Shown here: one piece after another, positions 1 to 7,475 of the stretch
Position numbering within the stretch: the stretch's first letter is position 1
Layout: each line of letters begins with the position of its first letter
Source of the DNA: an uncultured bacterium
GTDB lineage: Bacteria; Patescibacteriota; Saccharimonadia; Saccharimonadales; CAIOMD01
Assembly: GCA_903880655.1 (NCBI GenBank)
Contig: CAIRQE010000023.1
Coordinates: 1 to 28,367 of the forward strand
Direction of reading: 5' to 3'
Length of the DNA stretch: 28,367 nt
The notes under the pieces: generated by a model
What the model saw: only the letters and a program-made list of their open reading frames with translations
Databases searched by the model: none
Told to the model about the DNA's origin: nothing
Translations under genes and position numbers: made by a program

Positions 1-6
1 ACAGAG

Positions 7-37
7 AAATTAGTTATTCGCCAAAAATAACTAATTT
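7..37. repeat. 12-bp perfect inverted repeat spanning the ftsA stop codon
   Basis: Positions 7-18 (AAATTAGTTATT) are the exact reverse complement of 26-37, with a 7-nt loop. The ftsA stop codon (31-33) lies inside one arm. No U-run follows on the minus strand, so it is not a classical terminator. It could be a 3' mRNA stem or a weak attenuator before the next gene, which lies outside the window. Confidence 0.6.
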
Positions 38-1260
38 AAAATATTCTTAATTTTTTTGAACAGTCCGCTCGTAACAGTATTTCCTGATGGAAGCATCTGA
101 TTAATGCTATGTCCCTCGAGAATCATATCCAGCATCATAAGGCCGATCGAAGTCGCATACTCTGGACCAGCAATAGTATCGGCTAGGCCGCCGACATTAC
201 TGGGTTTACCAACCTTTGCCGATAACTGCAGTCGTTCTTTTGCGTAGTTAGCGAGTCCACTCATGTTCGCCATTCCGCCTACTAAAACGACGCCGCCAGG
301 TAACTTCCTGGATTTCCCTACTTTTTTAAATTCTCGATCTATTTGCTCAAAAAGTTCTTCCATTCTTGCTTCAACAACAATGCGTATTATCTTTTCGGAA
401 AAATGGTGTCTCTTTCCTTCAAATTCAACACTTACTGTTTCTGCTGGTGGATTTTTGAAATCTAGAGTTGCATGCGTTTTCTTAACTTTATCCGCAATCT
501 CGAGTTCTGTCTTAAGGCCAATAGCAAGATCATTTGTAAGGTTCTGACTACCTATTGGAATCACGGCTACATGCTCTACTTCGCCCTCTTCAATGATGAC
601 GATATTAGTAGTACCAGCTCCGATATCTATGACTGCTGTACCTGACTCTTTTTGGCGTCTGTCTAAAACAGCTTCTGCTGCAGCTAGACTTGAGAACGTT
701 CTGTGCCGAATCATTGAATCAGCTCGCTCAAGTGATAATTCTAACGTTTTCAGTAAAGGAATTCCGGCAGTGACAACTAGTGTATCCACTTCAAGCCTTA
801 CTCCCTTCATTCCTACAGGATCTTTTATCTTATCCTGCCCGTCAATCGAGTAACTTTTGGCAAAAATTTGAATAATTTCTCTATTAGCGGGTAGATTAAT
901 AACGGCGGCGGCTTCTTCTACTCTCAAGCGATCATCGTCACTGATAATTCGATCAGGGCTACTGATAGCTACGACTCCTTTAGATGGCTGGCTACTTATG
1001 TGCGCTCCATTGACATTTATCGTTGCACCATCAATCCTGACCCCTGTCATTCGTTCGGCTTCAGAGATTGCTTCGCTAATCGCAGAGGCGACGTCTTCGG
1101 TATGTACCACTGATCCTTTTCGCATACCATTATTCTCTTTCGTACCAACACCAATAACAGAAAGTGTATTTTCTGTTTCATGATGTTCGAGCATACCTAC
1201 AACACAACGAATTGCTGAGGTACCTATATCAAGCCCGACGTAGTAAGGAGCTTTTTGCAT
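31..1260 (-). CDS. ftsA: Cell division protein FtsA
   Basis: FtsA is an actin-like ATPase that tethers FtsZ filaments to the inner face of the membrane and recruits later divisome proteins. The 409-residue protein has the expected length. It shows the phosphate-1 motif DIGT (11-14), the phosphate-2 motif DIGAGTTN (about 212-219), an adenosine motif VVLVGGMANMSG (about 328-339), and a C-terminal amphipathic membrane-targeting helix GLFKKIKNILN (399-409). MreB and DnaK lack that C-terminal helix, so FtsA is the best reading. The ATG at 1258-1260 is preceded 7 nt upstream by a TATACT -10 box, which suggests a leaderless message. ftsZ would be expected just downstream, outside the window. Confidence 0.95.
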   Translation of the reverse strand: MQKAPYYVGLDIGTSAIRCVVGMLEHHETENTLSVIGVGTKENNGMRKGSVVHTEDVASAISEAISEAERMTGVRIDGATINVNGAHISSQPSKGVVAISSPDRIISDDDRLRVEEAAAVINLPANREIIQIFAKSYSIDGQDKIKDPVGMKGVRLEVDTLVVTAGIPLLKTLELSLERADSMIRHRTFSSLAAAEAVLDRRQKESGTAVIDIGAGTTNIVIIEEGEVEHVAVIPIGSQNLTNDLAIGLKTELEIADKVKKTHATLDFKNPPAETVSVEFEGKRHHFSEKIIRIVVEARMEELFEQIDREFKKVGKSRKLPGGVVLVGGMANMSGLANYAKERLQLSAKVGKPSNVGGLADTIAGPEYATSIGLMMLDMILEGHSINQMLPSGNTVTSGLFKKIKNILN

Positions 1261-1267
1261 ACCTATT

Positions 1268-1297
1268 AGTATACTGCTTGTGCTCTTTATAGAGCAA
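1268..1297 (-). promoter_or_regulatory. Sigma70-like promoter of ftsA with a small palindrome
   Basis: On the minus strand a -10 TATACT (1268-1273) lies 18 nt from a -35-like TTGCTC (1292-1297). Transcription would start at or next to the A of the ftsA ATG. A TGCTCT/AGAGCA palindrome (1281-1296) overlaps the -35 box and part of the spacer and could bind a regulator. Confidence 0.55.
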
Positions 1298-1312
1298 GAT
1301 ATAAATGACTTA

Positions 1313-2059
1313 TTAGCGAGTTAATATTTCAAAACCATCTTCAAGCACCAATATAGTGTCCTCAAAGTGCGCCGCAGTACTACCGTCGCGCGTGAGCACC
1401 GTCCAGCCGTCGTCTGCCGTATAAACCTTATAGGATCCGAGCGTTGCCATAGGCTCAATTGCAATAGTCATTCCTGCTTCAATTACTGGACCGCTATTTT
1501 CTTTACCATAATTTGGAATGTTGGGGTCTTCATGAAGTTGATGCCCTACCCCATGCCCCACTAAATCCCTTACAATTCCATAACCATGATCATCGAGTAC
1601 AGACTGAATTGCTGCTGATATATCACCAATCCTTGCCCCTGCTCGTACTTGCTCGATACCCGCGTCTAGAGAAGCAGCCGTACTAGCGATTAACGCTGAT
1701 TTTGCTTTATTTGGTGCACCGACGAGTATAGTTCGTGCTGCATCGGTAATCATGCCTTCGTAATTTACTCCAAAATCAAAACTAACAACATCACCATTTT
1801 TTATTATTTTTTTTCCCGGAATTCCATGCACCACTTCGTCATTTATCGATATGCAAATAACAGCAGGATAATCGTAATAACCCAGGAATGCCGGACTACC
1901 ACCCAGTTTCTTTAGTTTCTTAGCGGCGATAGCGTTAATGGCCTCAGTAGTAATTCCAGGCTTTAAACTTGCCTCAACTTCACTAAGAACACTGGCAAGA
2001 ATCTGACCACTTTTTCTCATTTTTTCAATTTCTTGAGCTGTTTTTATTTTAGTCATCAT
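1313..2059 (-). CDS. map: Methionine aminopeptidase, type I
   Basis: Removes the N-terminal methionine from nascent proteins after deformylation, in the cytosol. The 248 residues match a type Ia enzyme without an N-terminal extension. Metal ligands are visible at Asp95 (SFDFGV), Asp106 (ITDAART), His169 (GHGVGH), Glu202 (IEPMA) and Glu233 (HFEDT). His78 (NDEVVHGIP) is the conserved substrate-side histidine. The gene overlaps the adk stop by 11 nt, or 8 nt if the second ATG is used, with GGAG inside the adk 3' end, so translation is probably coupled. It completes the fmt-def-map cycle of N-terminal methionine found in this window. Confidence 0.96.
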   Translation of the reverse strand: MMTKIKTAQEIEKMRKSGQILASVLSEVEASLKPGITTEAINAIAAKKLKKLGGSPAFLGYYDYPAVICISINDEVVHGIPGKKIIKNGDVVSFDFGVNYEGMITDAARTILVGAPNKAKSALIASTAASLDAGIEQVRAGARIGDISAAIQSVLDDHGYGIVRDLVGHGVGHQLHEDPNIPNYGKENSGPVIEAGMTIAIEPMATLGSYKVYTADDGWTVLTRDGSTAAHFEDTILVLEDGFEILTR

Positions 2060-2606
2060 GCTGAATAACTCCTGAATCGTTAAGCCCCTTCAAGAGGTCT
2101 TTGTAGACTGCGTTAGGGTTCTGGTGAGCATTTACTTCTATAACTGGAACGCCATTATCTGAAAAAAGCTTAATGATTGCAGTAATTGTTAGATCAAACT
2201 CATCAAATCTTTCTCTGATAGCATCATCCTTATCGTCTGGTCTTGCTCGCTCCAGCAATCGCTCTTTGGCATGCTCTTTTTCTGCTTTCAAAAATAAGAT
2301 AGCGTTGAGGTCATATTTATGTTGATTTTTCTGCTCAAGCAACCACTGCGCCTGCTTAGTGGTACGGGGAAATCCATCTAGGATAACCTCACCCGCACCG
2401 CTTAGTCTTTGTAATTCATTGTTAACTGCTGCGATTACATAGCCATCATCAAGTAGCGCTCCGGTTAACATTTTGTTCTGCATTTCAGCGGGGGTTGTTT
2501 TGCGTAGCAATTCACCGACAGACAGAGCAACCATTCCTTCCCGTCTAGCCAGAAGATTACTTTGAGTACTTTTCCCTGAACCGGCTACTCCAAGAATCAA
2601 AAGCAT
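2049..2606 (-). CDS. adk: Adenylate kinase
   Basis: Catalyses ATP + AMP to 2 ADP and balances adenylate pools. The 185-residue protein has the P-loop GVAGSGKST (6-14) and the AMP-site motif LDGFPRT (76-82). Its LID is short and arginine/acidic (about 120-137) with no four-cysteine zinc site, so it belongs to the short-LID class. It starts 2 nt after the yqeY stop, with AAGGA in the yqeY end as ribosome binding site, and overlaps map. An adk-map pair is a common bacterial arrangement, usually in the ribosomal-protein operon. Here it is joined to rpsU and yqeY instead. Confidence 0.93.
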   Translation of the reverse strand: MLLILGVAGSGKSTQSNLLARREGMVALSVGELLRKTTPAEMQNKMLTGALLDDGYVIAAVNNELQRLSGAGEVILDGFPRTTKQAQWLLEQKNQHKYDLNAILFLKAEKEHAKERLLERARPDDKDDAIRERFDEFDLTITAIIKLFSDNGVPVIEVNAHQNPNAVYKDLLKGLNDSGVIQHDD

Positions 2607-2608
2607 TG

Positions 2609-3043
2609 CTATTTTCCTTCCAGGAAATACTTAACACGTTCCGTAACCAGTTTACCGTCTGCATTGCCGGCACACTTTTTCATCACTTGCGACATAAGTA
2701 TACCGAAATTTACACCTGGATTCTCCTCTGCAGAAGCTGCGATAAACGCGTCTATATCATCTTCACTTAATTGCTTAGGTACATAACTTGAATAGAGCTC
2801 TCTTTCAAACTCTTCTTGTTTCGCCTGCTCTTCTCTACCATTTTCAGAAAATAAGTCACGTGCTTCAATGCGAGCTTTAATTTCTTTACGAACAACTGCA
2901 GTCGCTTCTTCGTCATTTAAATCATGCCCTAAAGCAATCCTTGCATTTAATAAAGCGCTTTTTAATAAACGTAGCGCTTCAGCAGTGGTCTTTTCACCAC
3001 TTTTGAGCGCTACGTTTATATCTTGAGAAACTTTATCTTGCAT
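2609..3043 (-). CDS. yqeY: GatB/YqeY domain protein
   Basis: This 144-residue, mostly helical protein matches the stand-alone YqeY family, which is related to the C-terminal tRNA-binding region of the amidotransferase subunit GatB. Family hallmarks seen are an N-terminal helix with LRLLKSALLNA (about 25-35), a central charged helix, and a tail rich in short helices with GxxMxxVMKK-like spacing. Its exact role is not established; a tRNA- or translation-related role is assumed from the fold. Its ATG shares one base with the rpsU stop (TAATG), and rpsU-yqeY is a widely conserved gene pair, which supports the call. Confidence 0.88.
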   Translation of the reverse strand: MQDKVSQDINVALKSGEKTTAEALRLLKSALLNARIALGHDLNDEEATAVVRKEIKARIEARDLFSENGREEQAKQEEFERELYSSYVPKQLSEDDIDAFIAASAEENPGVNFGILMSQVMKKCAGNADGKLVTERVKYFLEGK

Positions 3044-3258
3044 TAGCGTAAACCAAGTTTAGCTCTTTTTGCCTTGACTGCTTTTCTTTCGTTTCGAACG
3101 ATTGCCTTAATGCGACGATCTCTCTTAGAAAGAGGCTTTTCAAAGTATTGCACTAACTTGACTTCAGCTAAAACACCCGACTGTTGAACTTTACGTCCAA
3201 AACGTCGGATTAAACTTTCAGTGGATTCTTTGGAATCTTTTCTTGTTACTTGAATCAT
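3043..3258 (-). CDS. rpsU: 30S ribosomal protein S21
   Basis: A small basic ribosomal protein of the 30S platform near the 16S 3' end, where it helps mRNA selection at initiation. The 71-residue sequence has the S21 pattern: an early ESLIRRFGRKV segment (about 14-24), a QYFEKP motif, then a highly basic tail (RDRRIKAIVRNERKAVKAKRAK). It is translationally coupled to yqeY by a 1-nt overlap. It may start its own transcript, because a -10-like box lies just upstream of its ATG. Confidence 0.93.
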   Translation of the reverse strand: MIQVTRKDSKESTESLIRRFGRKVQQSGVLAEVKLVQYFEKPLSKRDRRIKAIVRNERKAVKAKRAKLGLR

Positions 3259-3268
3259 ACTTGCAGTA

Positions 3269-3296
3269 TTTTAACTTAAATTAGGGGGTTTTACAA
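3269..3296 (-). promoter_or_regulatory. Probable promoter of rpsU-yqeY-adk-map
   Basis: Minus-strand -35-like TTGTAA (3291-3296) and -10-like TAAAAT (3269-3274) are separated by 16 nt. The predicted start is only about 4 nt before the rpsU ATG. Read-through from the winged-helix gene upstream (51-nt gap) is also possible, and I see no strong terminator in the gap. Confidence 0.4.
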
Positions 3297-3309
3297 GAGT
3301 AAGTGCTAT

Positions 3310-3615
3310 TTATTTCTTGATATTAAGAGTATTTGACCGTTGGGTAGCGTTCGCTCGTTGACTCTTAAGCACGATTCCCTGCAATTCTTTAAAAATTGGA
3401 AAATTCTTATTAGTTGAATATATTTTAGTATTTCCCTGTTTTTCACTCGTTAGGAAACCGACTTTTTCAAGACGCTTTAATTCTCTTTGGATATTTCCAG
3501 CATCTTCTTTTATAAGCTTAGCAAGCCCTCTTACGTGAGTTTTGAAATCAGGAAACTTAGCATAGACAACTATGATTTTCCGTCGAACTCTTGAAGTAAT
3601 GAAAACATCTAACAT
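3310..3615 (-). CDS. Winged helix-turn-helix DNA-binding protein
   Basis: A 101-residue basic protein with a predicted winged-helix fold. Helix 1 (about 5-19) is followed by the HTH segment VRGLAKLIKEDAGNIQRELK (28-47) and a beta-wing with a GNTKIYSTN strand (about 61-69). This pattern resembles ArsR/MarR-like small regulators. No metal-binding cysteines are present. The C-terminal 20 residues are polar and look disordered. It lies between rpsU and the divergent priA and has a near-consensus promoter of its own, so it may regulate itself or the priA operon. The target is unknown. Confidence 0.72.
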   Translation of the reverse strand: MLDVFITSRVRRKIIVVYAKFPDFKTHVRGLAKLIKEDAGNIQRELKRLEKVGFLTSEKQGNTKIYSTNKNFPIFKELQGIVLKSQRANATQRSNTLNIKK

Positions 3616-3648
3616 ATTAAAACACCTGCTGTTAATCGAACAACGTAA

Positions 3649-3677
3649 ATTATAACGACTTGCTAGCGCCCTGTAAA
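3649..3677 (-). promoter_or_regulatory. Strong sigma70 promoter for the winged-helix gene
   Basis: On the minus strand TTTACA (3672-3677) and TATAAT (3649-3654) are separated by exactly 17 nt. Transcription would start near 3642, giving a leader of about 27 nt with AGGTG before the ATG at 3615. Confidence 0.75.
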
Positions 3678-3681
3678 GCTT

Positions 3682-3690
3682 TTATATATT
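3682..3690 (+). promoter_or_regulatory. Possible -10 region for priA
   Basis: An AT-rich TATATATT stretch lies about 20 nt before the priA ATG (3710), with a weak TTGCTA (3660-3665) upstream. It overlaps the divergent promoter on the other strand, so the two may compete. A short leader carries AAGG before the ATG. Confidence 0.35.
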
Positions 3691-3709
3691 TTAGCGTATA
3701 GTTTAAGGT

Positions 3710-5632
3710 ATGAAATATGTGGAAGTGGCGATCGCTAAACAGCATACCGGAAACAAGTTCTTCACCTACCAGGCTGACGATTCGGTAGAATGCGGTTCCA
3801 TTGCTAGAGTTCCATTTGGGAAGAAACATTGTCTAGCTGTTGTAAGAAAAAATGTCTCTAAGCCGACTTTCGCAACAAAACCTATCTCAGAAGTACTGCC
3901 TTATTCACTCCCAGCTTCAAGTCAGAAATTACATGACTGGATGATTCCCTTTTATCCAGATGATAACGGATTAATCACACAACTCTTTATTCCTGGGTCT
4001 ATTGTAAATAATCCAAGCCAACGAGAAGTTCACTTGTATCAACCGAAAAATATCCCCTTGCCGAAAGCAACTGAAGAGCAAAAAAAAGCTTTACTTATGT
4101 TAGGAGAACCAAAAACTACGAGAGCACTTCTTCATGGTGACACTGGTACTGGAAAAACCCGCGTCTTTATTGAAATAGCTCAACAGATTATTAATGAGGG
4201 GAGATCTGTATTAATTCTAACTCCTGAGATTGGTCTAACTCCACAACTAGTGCAGGAAGTCTCCCAGCATGCTAATGCTCCTGTTATCCTTTATCACTCA
4301 AATCTCACTCCAGTAGAACGAAGAAAAGTATGGGAATACTGCGCCTCAAAAAAACCACCAACTATATTCATAGGCCCTCGCTCAAGTCTTTTTCTTCCAT
4401 TTAATAATCTGGGCTTTATCGTAATCGATGAAGCGCATGACAGCTCATACAAGCAGCTACAATCGCCACACTATCAAAGCCTTCATATCGCCTCCAAGCT
4501 AGCGCAAATCCATGAAGCAAAACTTCTATTAAGTACAGCAACTCCTAATACTGAAGATTATTACAAAGCTCAGCAAAATAACTATGAAATTATAAGAATG
4601 AAGAAGCCTGCCGCAGGTAAACACGCAGCGGAGAATAAGCTCATCGATATGACCAATAGGGATCTATTCACCAAAAACAACTTAATTTCCGATGAATTAC
4701 ATTCAGCAATCGATAATGCACTCAAAAATAATGAACAAGTTATGCTCTTTCTTAATCGTAGAGGTAACGCGCGTTTAGTACAGTGTGCTGATTGTGGATG
4801 GCAGCTTGATTGCCCTCACTGCGGACTTCCACTAACCTACCACAAAGATGATCATGAAATGCGCTGCCATAGCTGCAGCTATAAGCAAGCGGCGATCTAC
4901 CAATGCGAAAGCTGTAAATCGACAGAAATAAAATTTAAAAATATAGGTACTAAAGCACTGGTGTCGGAAATAGAAAAGTTATTTCCTAAAAAAATAATTA
5001 TGAGGTTTGATGCTGACTCTTTGACGAACGAAAAACTTCAGGATAATATTTTTAAATTAAAGGCCGGTGAAATAGATATAGTAATTGGCACACAGCTTAT
5101 TACTAAAGGAATTGATCTTCCTAAACTTACTGTGGTAGGAGTAATAAACGCCGATTCCGGTCTGAATCTACCCGATTATGCATCAGAAGAAGTAACCTTC
5201 CAGCAGCTTTATCAGGTGGTCGGAAGAGTTGGTCGAGGGCATAAATTGAGCAAATCTTTTATTCAAACTCGTGTTCCAGAGCACCCCATCATGCAGGCGA
5301 TATTGCATCGATCTTGGGAAGATTTCTACGAATATGAACTTGCTAAAAGAAATCGTTTTCTCTACCCTCCTTTTTGCTATCTGGCGGTCGTTAAGATAAG
5401 TAAAACCAAACTTGAAGGCTCCATCGAAGCTGCTCAAAAATTATTTAGCATACTTCAAAAAAATAAAAAAATACACATTCTCGGCCCTTCTCCATCATTT
5501 TACGAGAAAAAAGATGGCAAATATAGCTGGCAAATCATAGTTAAATCATCTAGCCGAATCGCCATCGTCGAAAGCCTATCAAGCCTTCCGGTGGGCTGGA
5601 TATCAGATATTGACCCGGTAAGTCTTTTATAG
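3710..5632 (+). CDS. priA: Primosomal protein N' (PriA), replication-restart helicase
   Basis: PriA recognises stalled forks and D-loops and reloads the replicative helicase, with 3'-5' helicase activity. The 640-residue protein is shorter than the roughly 730 residues common in other bacteria, mostly through a compact N-terminal DNA-binding part (1-115). It has Walker A GDTGTGKT (143-150), DEAH box (240-243), motif GTQLITKGID (460-469) and motif VI QVVGRVGRG (502-510). Eight cysteines at about 359, 362, 368, 371, 386, 389, 399 and 402 form the two zinc sites typical of PriA. It heads a priA-def-fmt cluster, a well-known bacterial order. Confidence 0.96.
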   Translation: MKYVEVAIAKQHTGNKFFTYQADDSVECGSIARVPFGKKHCLAVVRKNVSKPTFATKPISEVLPYSLPASSQKLHDWMIPFYPDDNGLITQLFIPGSIVNNPSQREVHLYQPKNIPLPKATEEQKKALLMLGEPKTTRALLHGDTGTGKTRVFIEIAQQIINEGRSVLILTPEIGLTPQLVQEVSQHANAPVILYHSNLTPVERRKVWEYCASKKPPTIFIGPRSSLFLPFNNLGFIVIDEAHDSSYKQLQSPHYQSLHIASKLAQIHEAKLLLSTATPNTEDYYKAQQNNYEIIRMKKPAAGKHAAENKLIDMTNRDLFTKNNLISDELHSAIDNALKNNEQVMLFLNRRGNARLVQCADCGWQLDCPHCGLPLTYHKDDHEMRCHSCSYKQAAIYQCESCKSTEIKFKNIGTKALVSEIEKLFPKKIIMRFDADSLTNEKLQDNIFKLKAGEIDIVIGTQLITKGIDLPKLTVVGVINADSGLNLPDYASEEVTFQQLYQVVGRVGRGHKLSKSFIQTRVPEHPIMQAILHRSWEDFYEYELAKRNRFLYPPFCYLAVVKISKTKLEGSIEAAQKLFSILQKNKKIHILGPSPSFYEKKDGKYSWQIIVKSSSRIAIVESLSSLPVGWISDIDPVSLL

Positions 5633-5644
5633 ATATTGCACCTC

Positions 5645-5653
5645 TGTTATACT
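5645..5653 (+). promoter_or_regulatory. Extended -10 promoter for def
   Basis: TG-T-TATACT (5645-5653) is an extended -10 element ending 9 nt before the def ATG. No good -35 is visible, as expected for extended -10 promoters. The transcript would have a leader of about 2-3 nt. def-fmt may also be read from priA. Confidence 0.5.
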
Positions 5654-5662
5654 TACAGCAAT

Positions 5663-6238
5663 ATGTCGACTAAAGATGAGATAATAACCCTACCTAATAA
5701 GCATTTACGAAAAAGATCAGTTAAGGTCGGCATTGTTAGCGAAGAAATTAAAGCTATCATCCAAGGAATGGAAGATGCGACACTGGATTGGGAAAATTCC
5801 AGAAAACATGAATTGGGCGTAGCTCTTGCTGCAGTTCAAATGGATAAATTACTAAGGATTGTTATCATACGAGAGGATTTTGAAAATAAAAATAACACGG
5901 ATTTTACAGTATTCATAAATCCAACCATAACAAAATATGAGGGCGACCTAGTTGATGACTACGAGGGCTGCCTTAGTATCAAAGATGTTTATGGGCTTGT
6001 CCCGAGGTATGAAAAAGTTAAAGTTAAGGCAATCGATCTTAATGGTAACGAGTTTAGGGTTACAGCTGAAGGATTTTTAGCACGTATTTTTCAACACGAA
6101 ATTGATCATACTAACGGTATACTCTTTATTGATCACATAAAAGACGATGCAGATGCATTTTACAATTTGACCCCAAAAGGTCATCTAGAAAGTCTAGACT
6201 ATGAACATGATGTCCAAAAAAATCCTATTCTTTGGTAG
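5663..6238 (+). CDS. def: Peptide deformylase
   Basis: A metalloenzyme that removes the formyl group from the N-terminal Met of nascent chains. The ATG at 5663 gives 191 residues. An in-frame TTG at 5636 would add nine residues but lies upstream of the promoter-like element and is less likely. Motif 1 reads GVALAAVQ (52-59), motif 2 EGCLS (101-105, Cys103) and motif 3 HEIDH (145-149), which supplies the metal histidines and catalytic Glu146. Motif 1 departs from the usual GxGLAAPQ by having Ala for the second Gly and Val for Pro, but Gln59 is kept. It overlaps fmt by up to 38 nt, which suggests coupling. Confidence 0.94.
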   Translation: MSTKDEIITLPNKHLRKRSVKVGIVSEEIKAIIQGMEDATLDWENSRKHELGVALAAVQMDKLLRIVIIREDFENKNNTDFTVFINPTITKYEGDLVDDYEGCLSIKDVYGLVPRYEKVKVKAIDLNGNEFRVTAEGFLARIFQHEIDHTNGILFIDHIKDDADAFYNLTPKGHLESLDYEHDVQKNPILW

Positions 6239-7124
6239 TGGCCCTGTTGCAGCCGCAAGCTTGGAAAAACTTATTAAGCATACAGATGTTAACTTAGTTA
6301 TTACCAAAAGAAAAGCACCCCGGTTCAAAGGTACTCCACCTGTAGAATTAGTGGCCAATGATCACTACATGAAGCTATCTTTTGCTGATAACAAAACCGA
6401 ACTTGAAGAATTAATTTTAGGTATGGCCGAAAAATTTGATCTTGGGATTGTCCTCGACTATGGAGTTATCATTACGGAAAAAACGATACAATCATTCCCT
6501 CTCGGCATTATAAATAGTCATTTTAGCTTACTTCCTGAATGGCGAGGCGCCGATCCTATAACATTTTCGCTTCTTTCAGGACAGGTCGAAACGGGTGTTT
6601 CTCTCATGCAAATCGATAGTGGGCTTGATACCGGTAAACTATTTGAAACTTCGAAGATTTCAATAAGTAGTATCGACACAAACCCTTCTCTTACTGAAAA
6701 ATTAATCGACCTTAGTGACGGGTTATTGCAAAAAAATATTCCACTCATATTAAATGAAACAGCTACGAAATTTCCACAAGATACTAATCAATTGACTACC
6801 TTTTCTAAAAAAATCATGAAGGAAGATGGTCTTTTAAATTTTAATAAACCAGCTTCCGTGCTTGAGCGAGAAATTCGTGCTTTCAAGGGTTGGCCTCGTA
6901 GTTACATGAAACTAGGAGAGCTTGATGTAATAATAGAGGAAGCCACTATCTCCGATGTACCTGTGGCCTTAGGTAAGATCACCATTGACGAGCAGGATCA
7001 TATAATTATAGGTACAGTGAGGGGTAGCCTAAAAATAAATAAACTCATGCCATTTGGAAAAAATGTCATGAGTTCAAAAGATTTTCTAAACGGCTACAGA
7101 AATCGACTTAGTTTAAAAAATTAA
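6201..7124 (+). CDS. fmt: Methionyl-tRNA formyltransferase
   Basis: Transfers a formyl group from 10-formyl-tetrahydrofolate to initiator Met-tRNA. The 307-residue protein shows the catalytic segment INSHFSLLPEWRGADPI with Asn105 and His107, and the TGVSLMQIDSGLDTG segment with Asp143, matching the Asn-His-Asp set of the family. A C-terminal OB-like domain follows from about residue 205. Three ATGs (6201, 6207, 6210) are close together inside the def 3' end. MSKKILFF from 6210 would fit the family start best, and 6201 is the longest form. Its stop overlaps that of the convergent downstream gene (TTAA). Confidence 0.94.
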   Translation: MNMMSKKILFFGSGPVAAASLEKLIKHTDVNLVITKRKAPRFKGTPPVELVANDHYMKLSFADNKTELEELILGMAEKFDLGIVLDYGVIITEKTIQSFPLGIINSHFSLLPEWRGADPITFSLLSGQVETGVSLMQIDSGLDTGKLFETSKISISSIDTNPSLTEKLIDLSDGLLQKNIPLILNETATKFPQDTNQLTTFSKKIMKEDGLLNFNKPASVLEREIRAFKGWPRSYMKLGELDVIIEEATISDVPVALGKITIDEQDHIIIGTVRGSLKINKLMPFGKNVMSSKDFLNGYRNRLSLKN

Positions 7125-7444
7125 GCTGTTTGCTCTTGGCTTGCGGCAAGTATCATTGGGGCGTTTGCTTTAACTTCATCCTTAAGCGTATCAAGCTCAG
7201 CTGCAACAACGTCCTTATAGGTTGGCACATTTGTCTCGAGCCATTTCAGCCCGCCCGCTTCATCTCCAGCATTCATAAGTACTTCAAATTCCTCAAGTTG
7301 TGATGCAGTCATATTCTGAGCTAGCTTCATTCCGACCCGCAGCTCAAGCGTTTCATAGATATGACCCAGCATGGTCTTTTTCTCCTCAGACGGAAGATTG
7401 CTGAGACCAAGTTCTGCTAAAAAATTGTCATCTAATTTAAACAT
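7121..7444 (-). CDS. Small helical protein, DUF5663-like
   Basis: A 107-residue acidic, mainly helical protein with no signal peptide or metal motifs. The N-terminal pattern (FLAELGLSNLPSEEKKTML, then IYETLELRVG and LEEFE) resembles what I recall as DUF5663, a family of unknown function frequent in Saccharibacteria and other CPR bacteria. The C-terminal 40 residues include a WLETNVPTYKDVV segment and a low-complexity end. It is preceded by AAAGGAAA as ribosome binding site and a TATAAT box (7468-7473) inside the end of infB. Its stop overlaps that of fmt, convergently. Function unknown. Confidence 0.8.
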   Translation of the reverse strand: MFKLDDNFLAELGLSNLPSEEKKTMLGHIYETLELRVGMKLAQNMTASQLEEFEVLMNAGDEAGGLKWLETNVPTYKDVVAAELDTLKDEVKANAPMILAASQEQTA

Positions 7445-7467
7445 AAGCGTTTCCTTTATTTAAATGT

Positions 7468-7473
7468 ATTATA
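7468..7473 (-). promoter_or_regulatory. -10 box for the DUF5663-like gene
   Basis: A perfect TATAAT on the minus strand lies 23 nt before the ATG at 7444, just past the infB stop codon. No convincing -35 is seen. Read-through from infB is also likely, as the gap between the genes is only 31 nt. Confidence 0.45.
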
Positions 7474-7475
7474 GA

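Noticed and set aside
5636..5662. Upstream TTG start for def
   Set aside because: It precedes the extended -10 element, lacks a ribosome binding site, and the added residues are not typical of deformylases.
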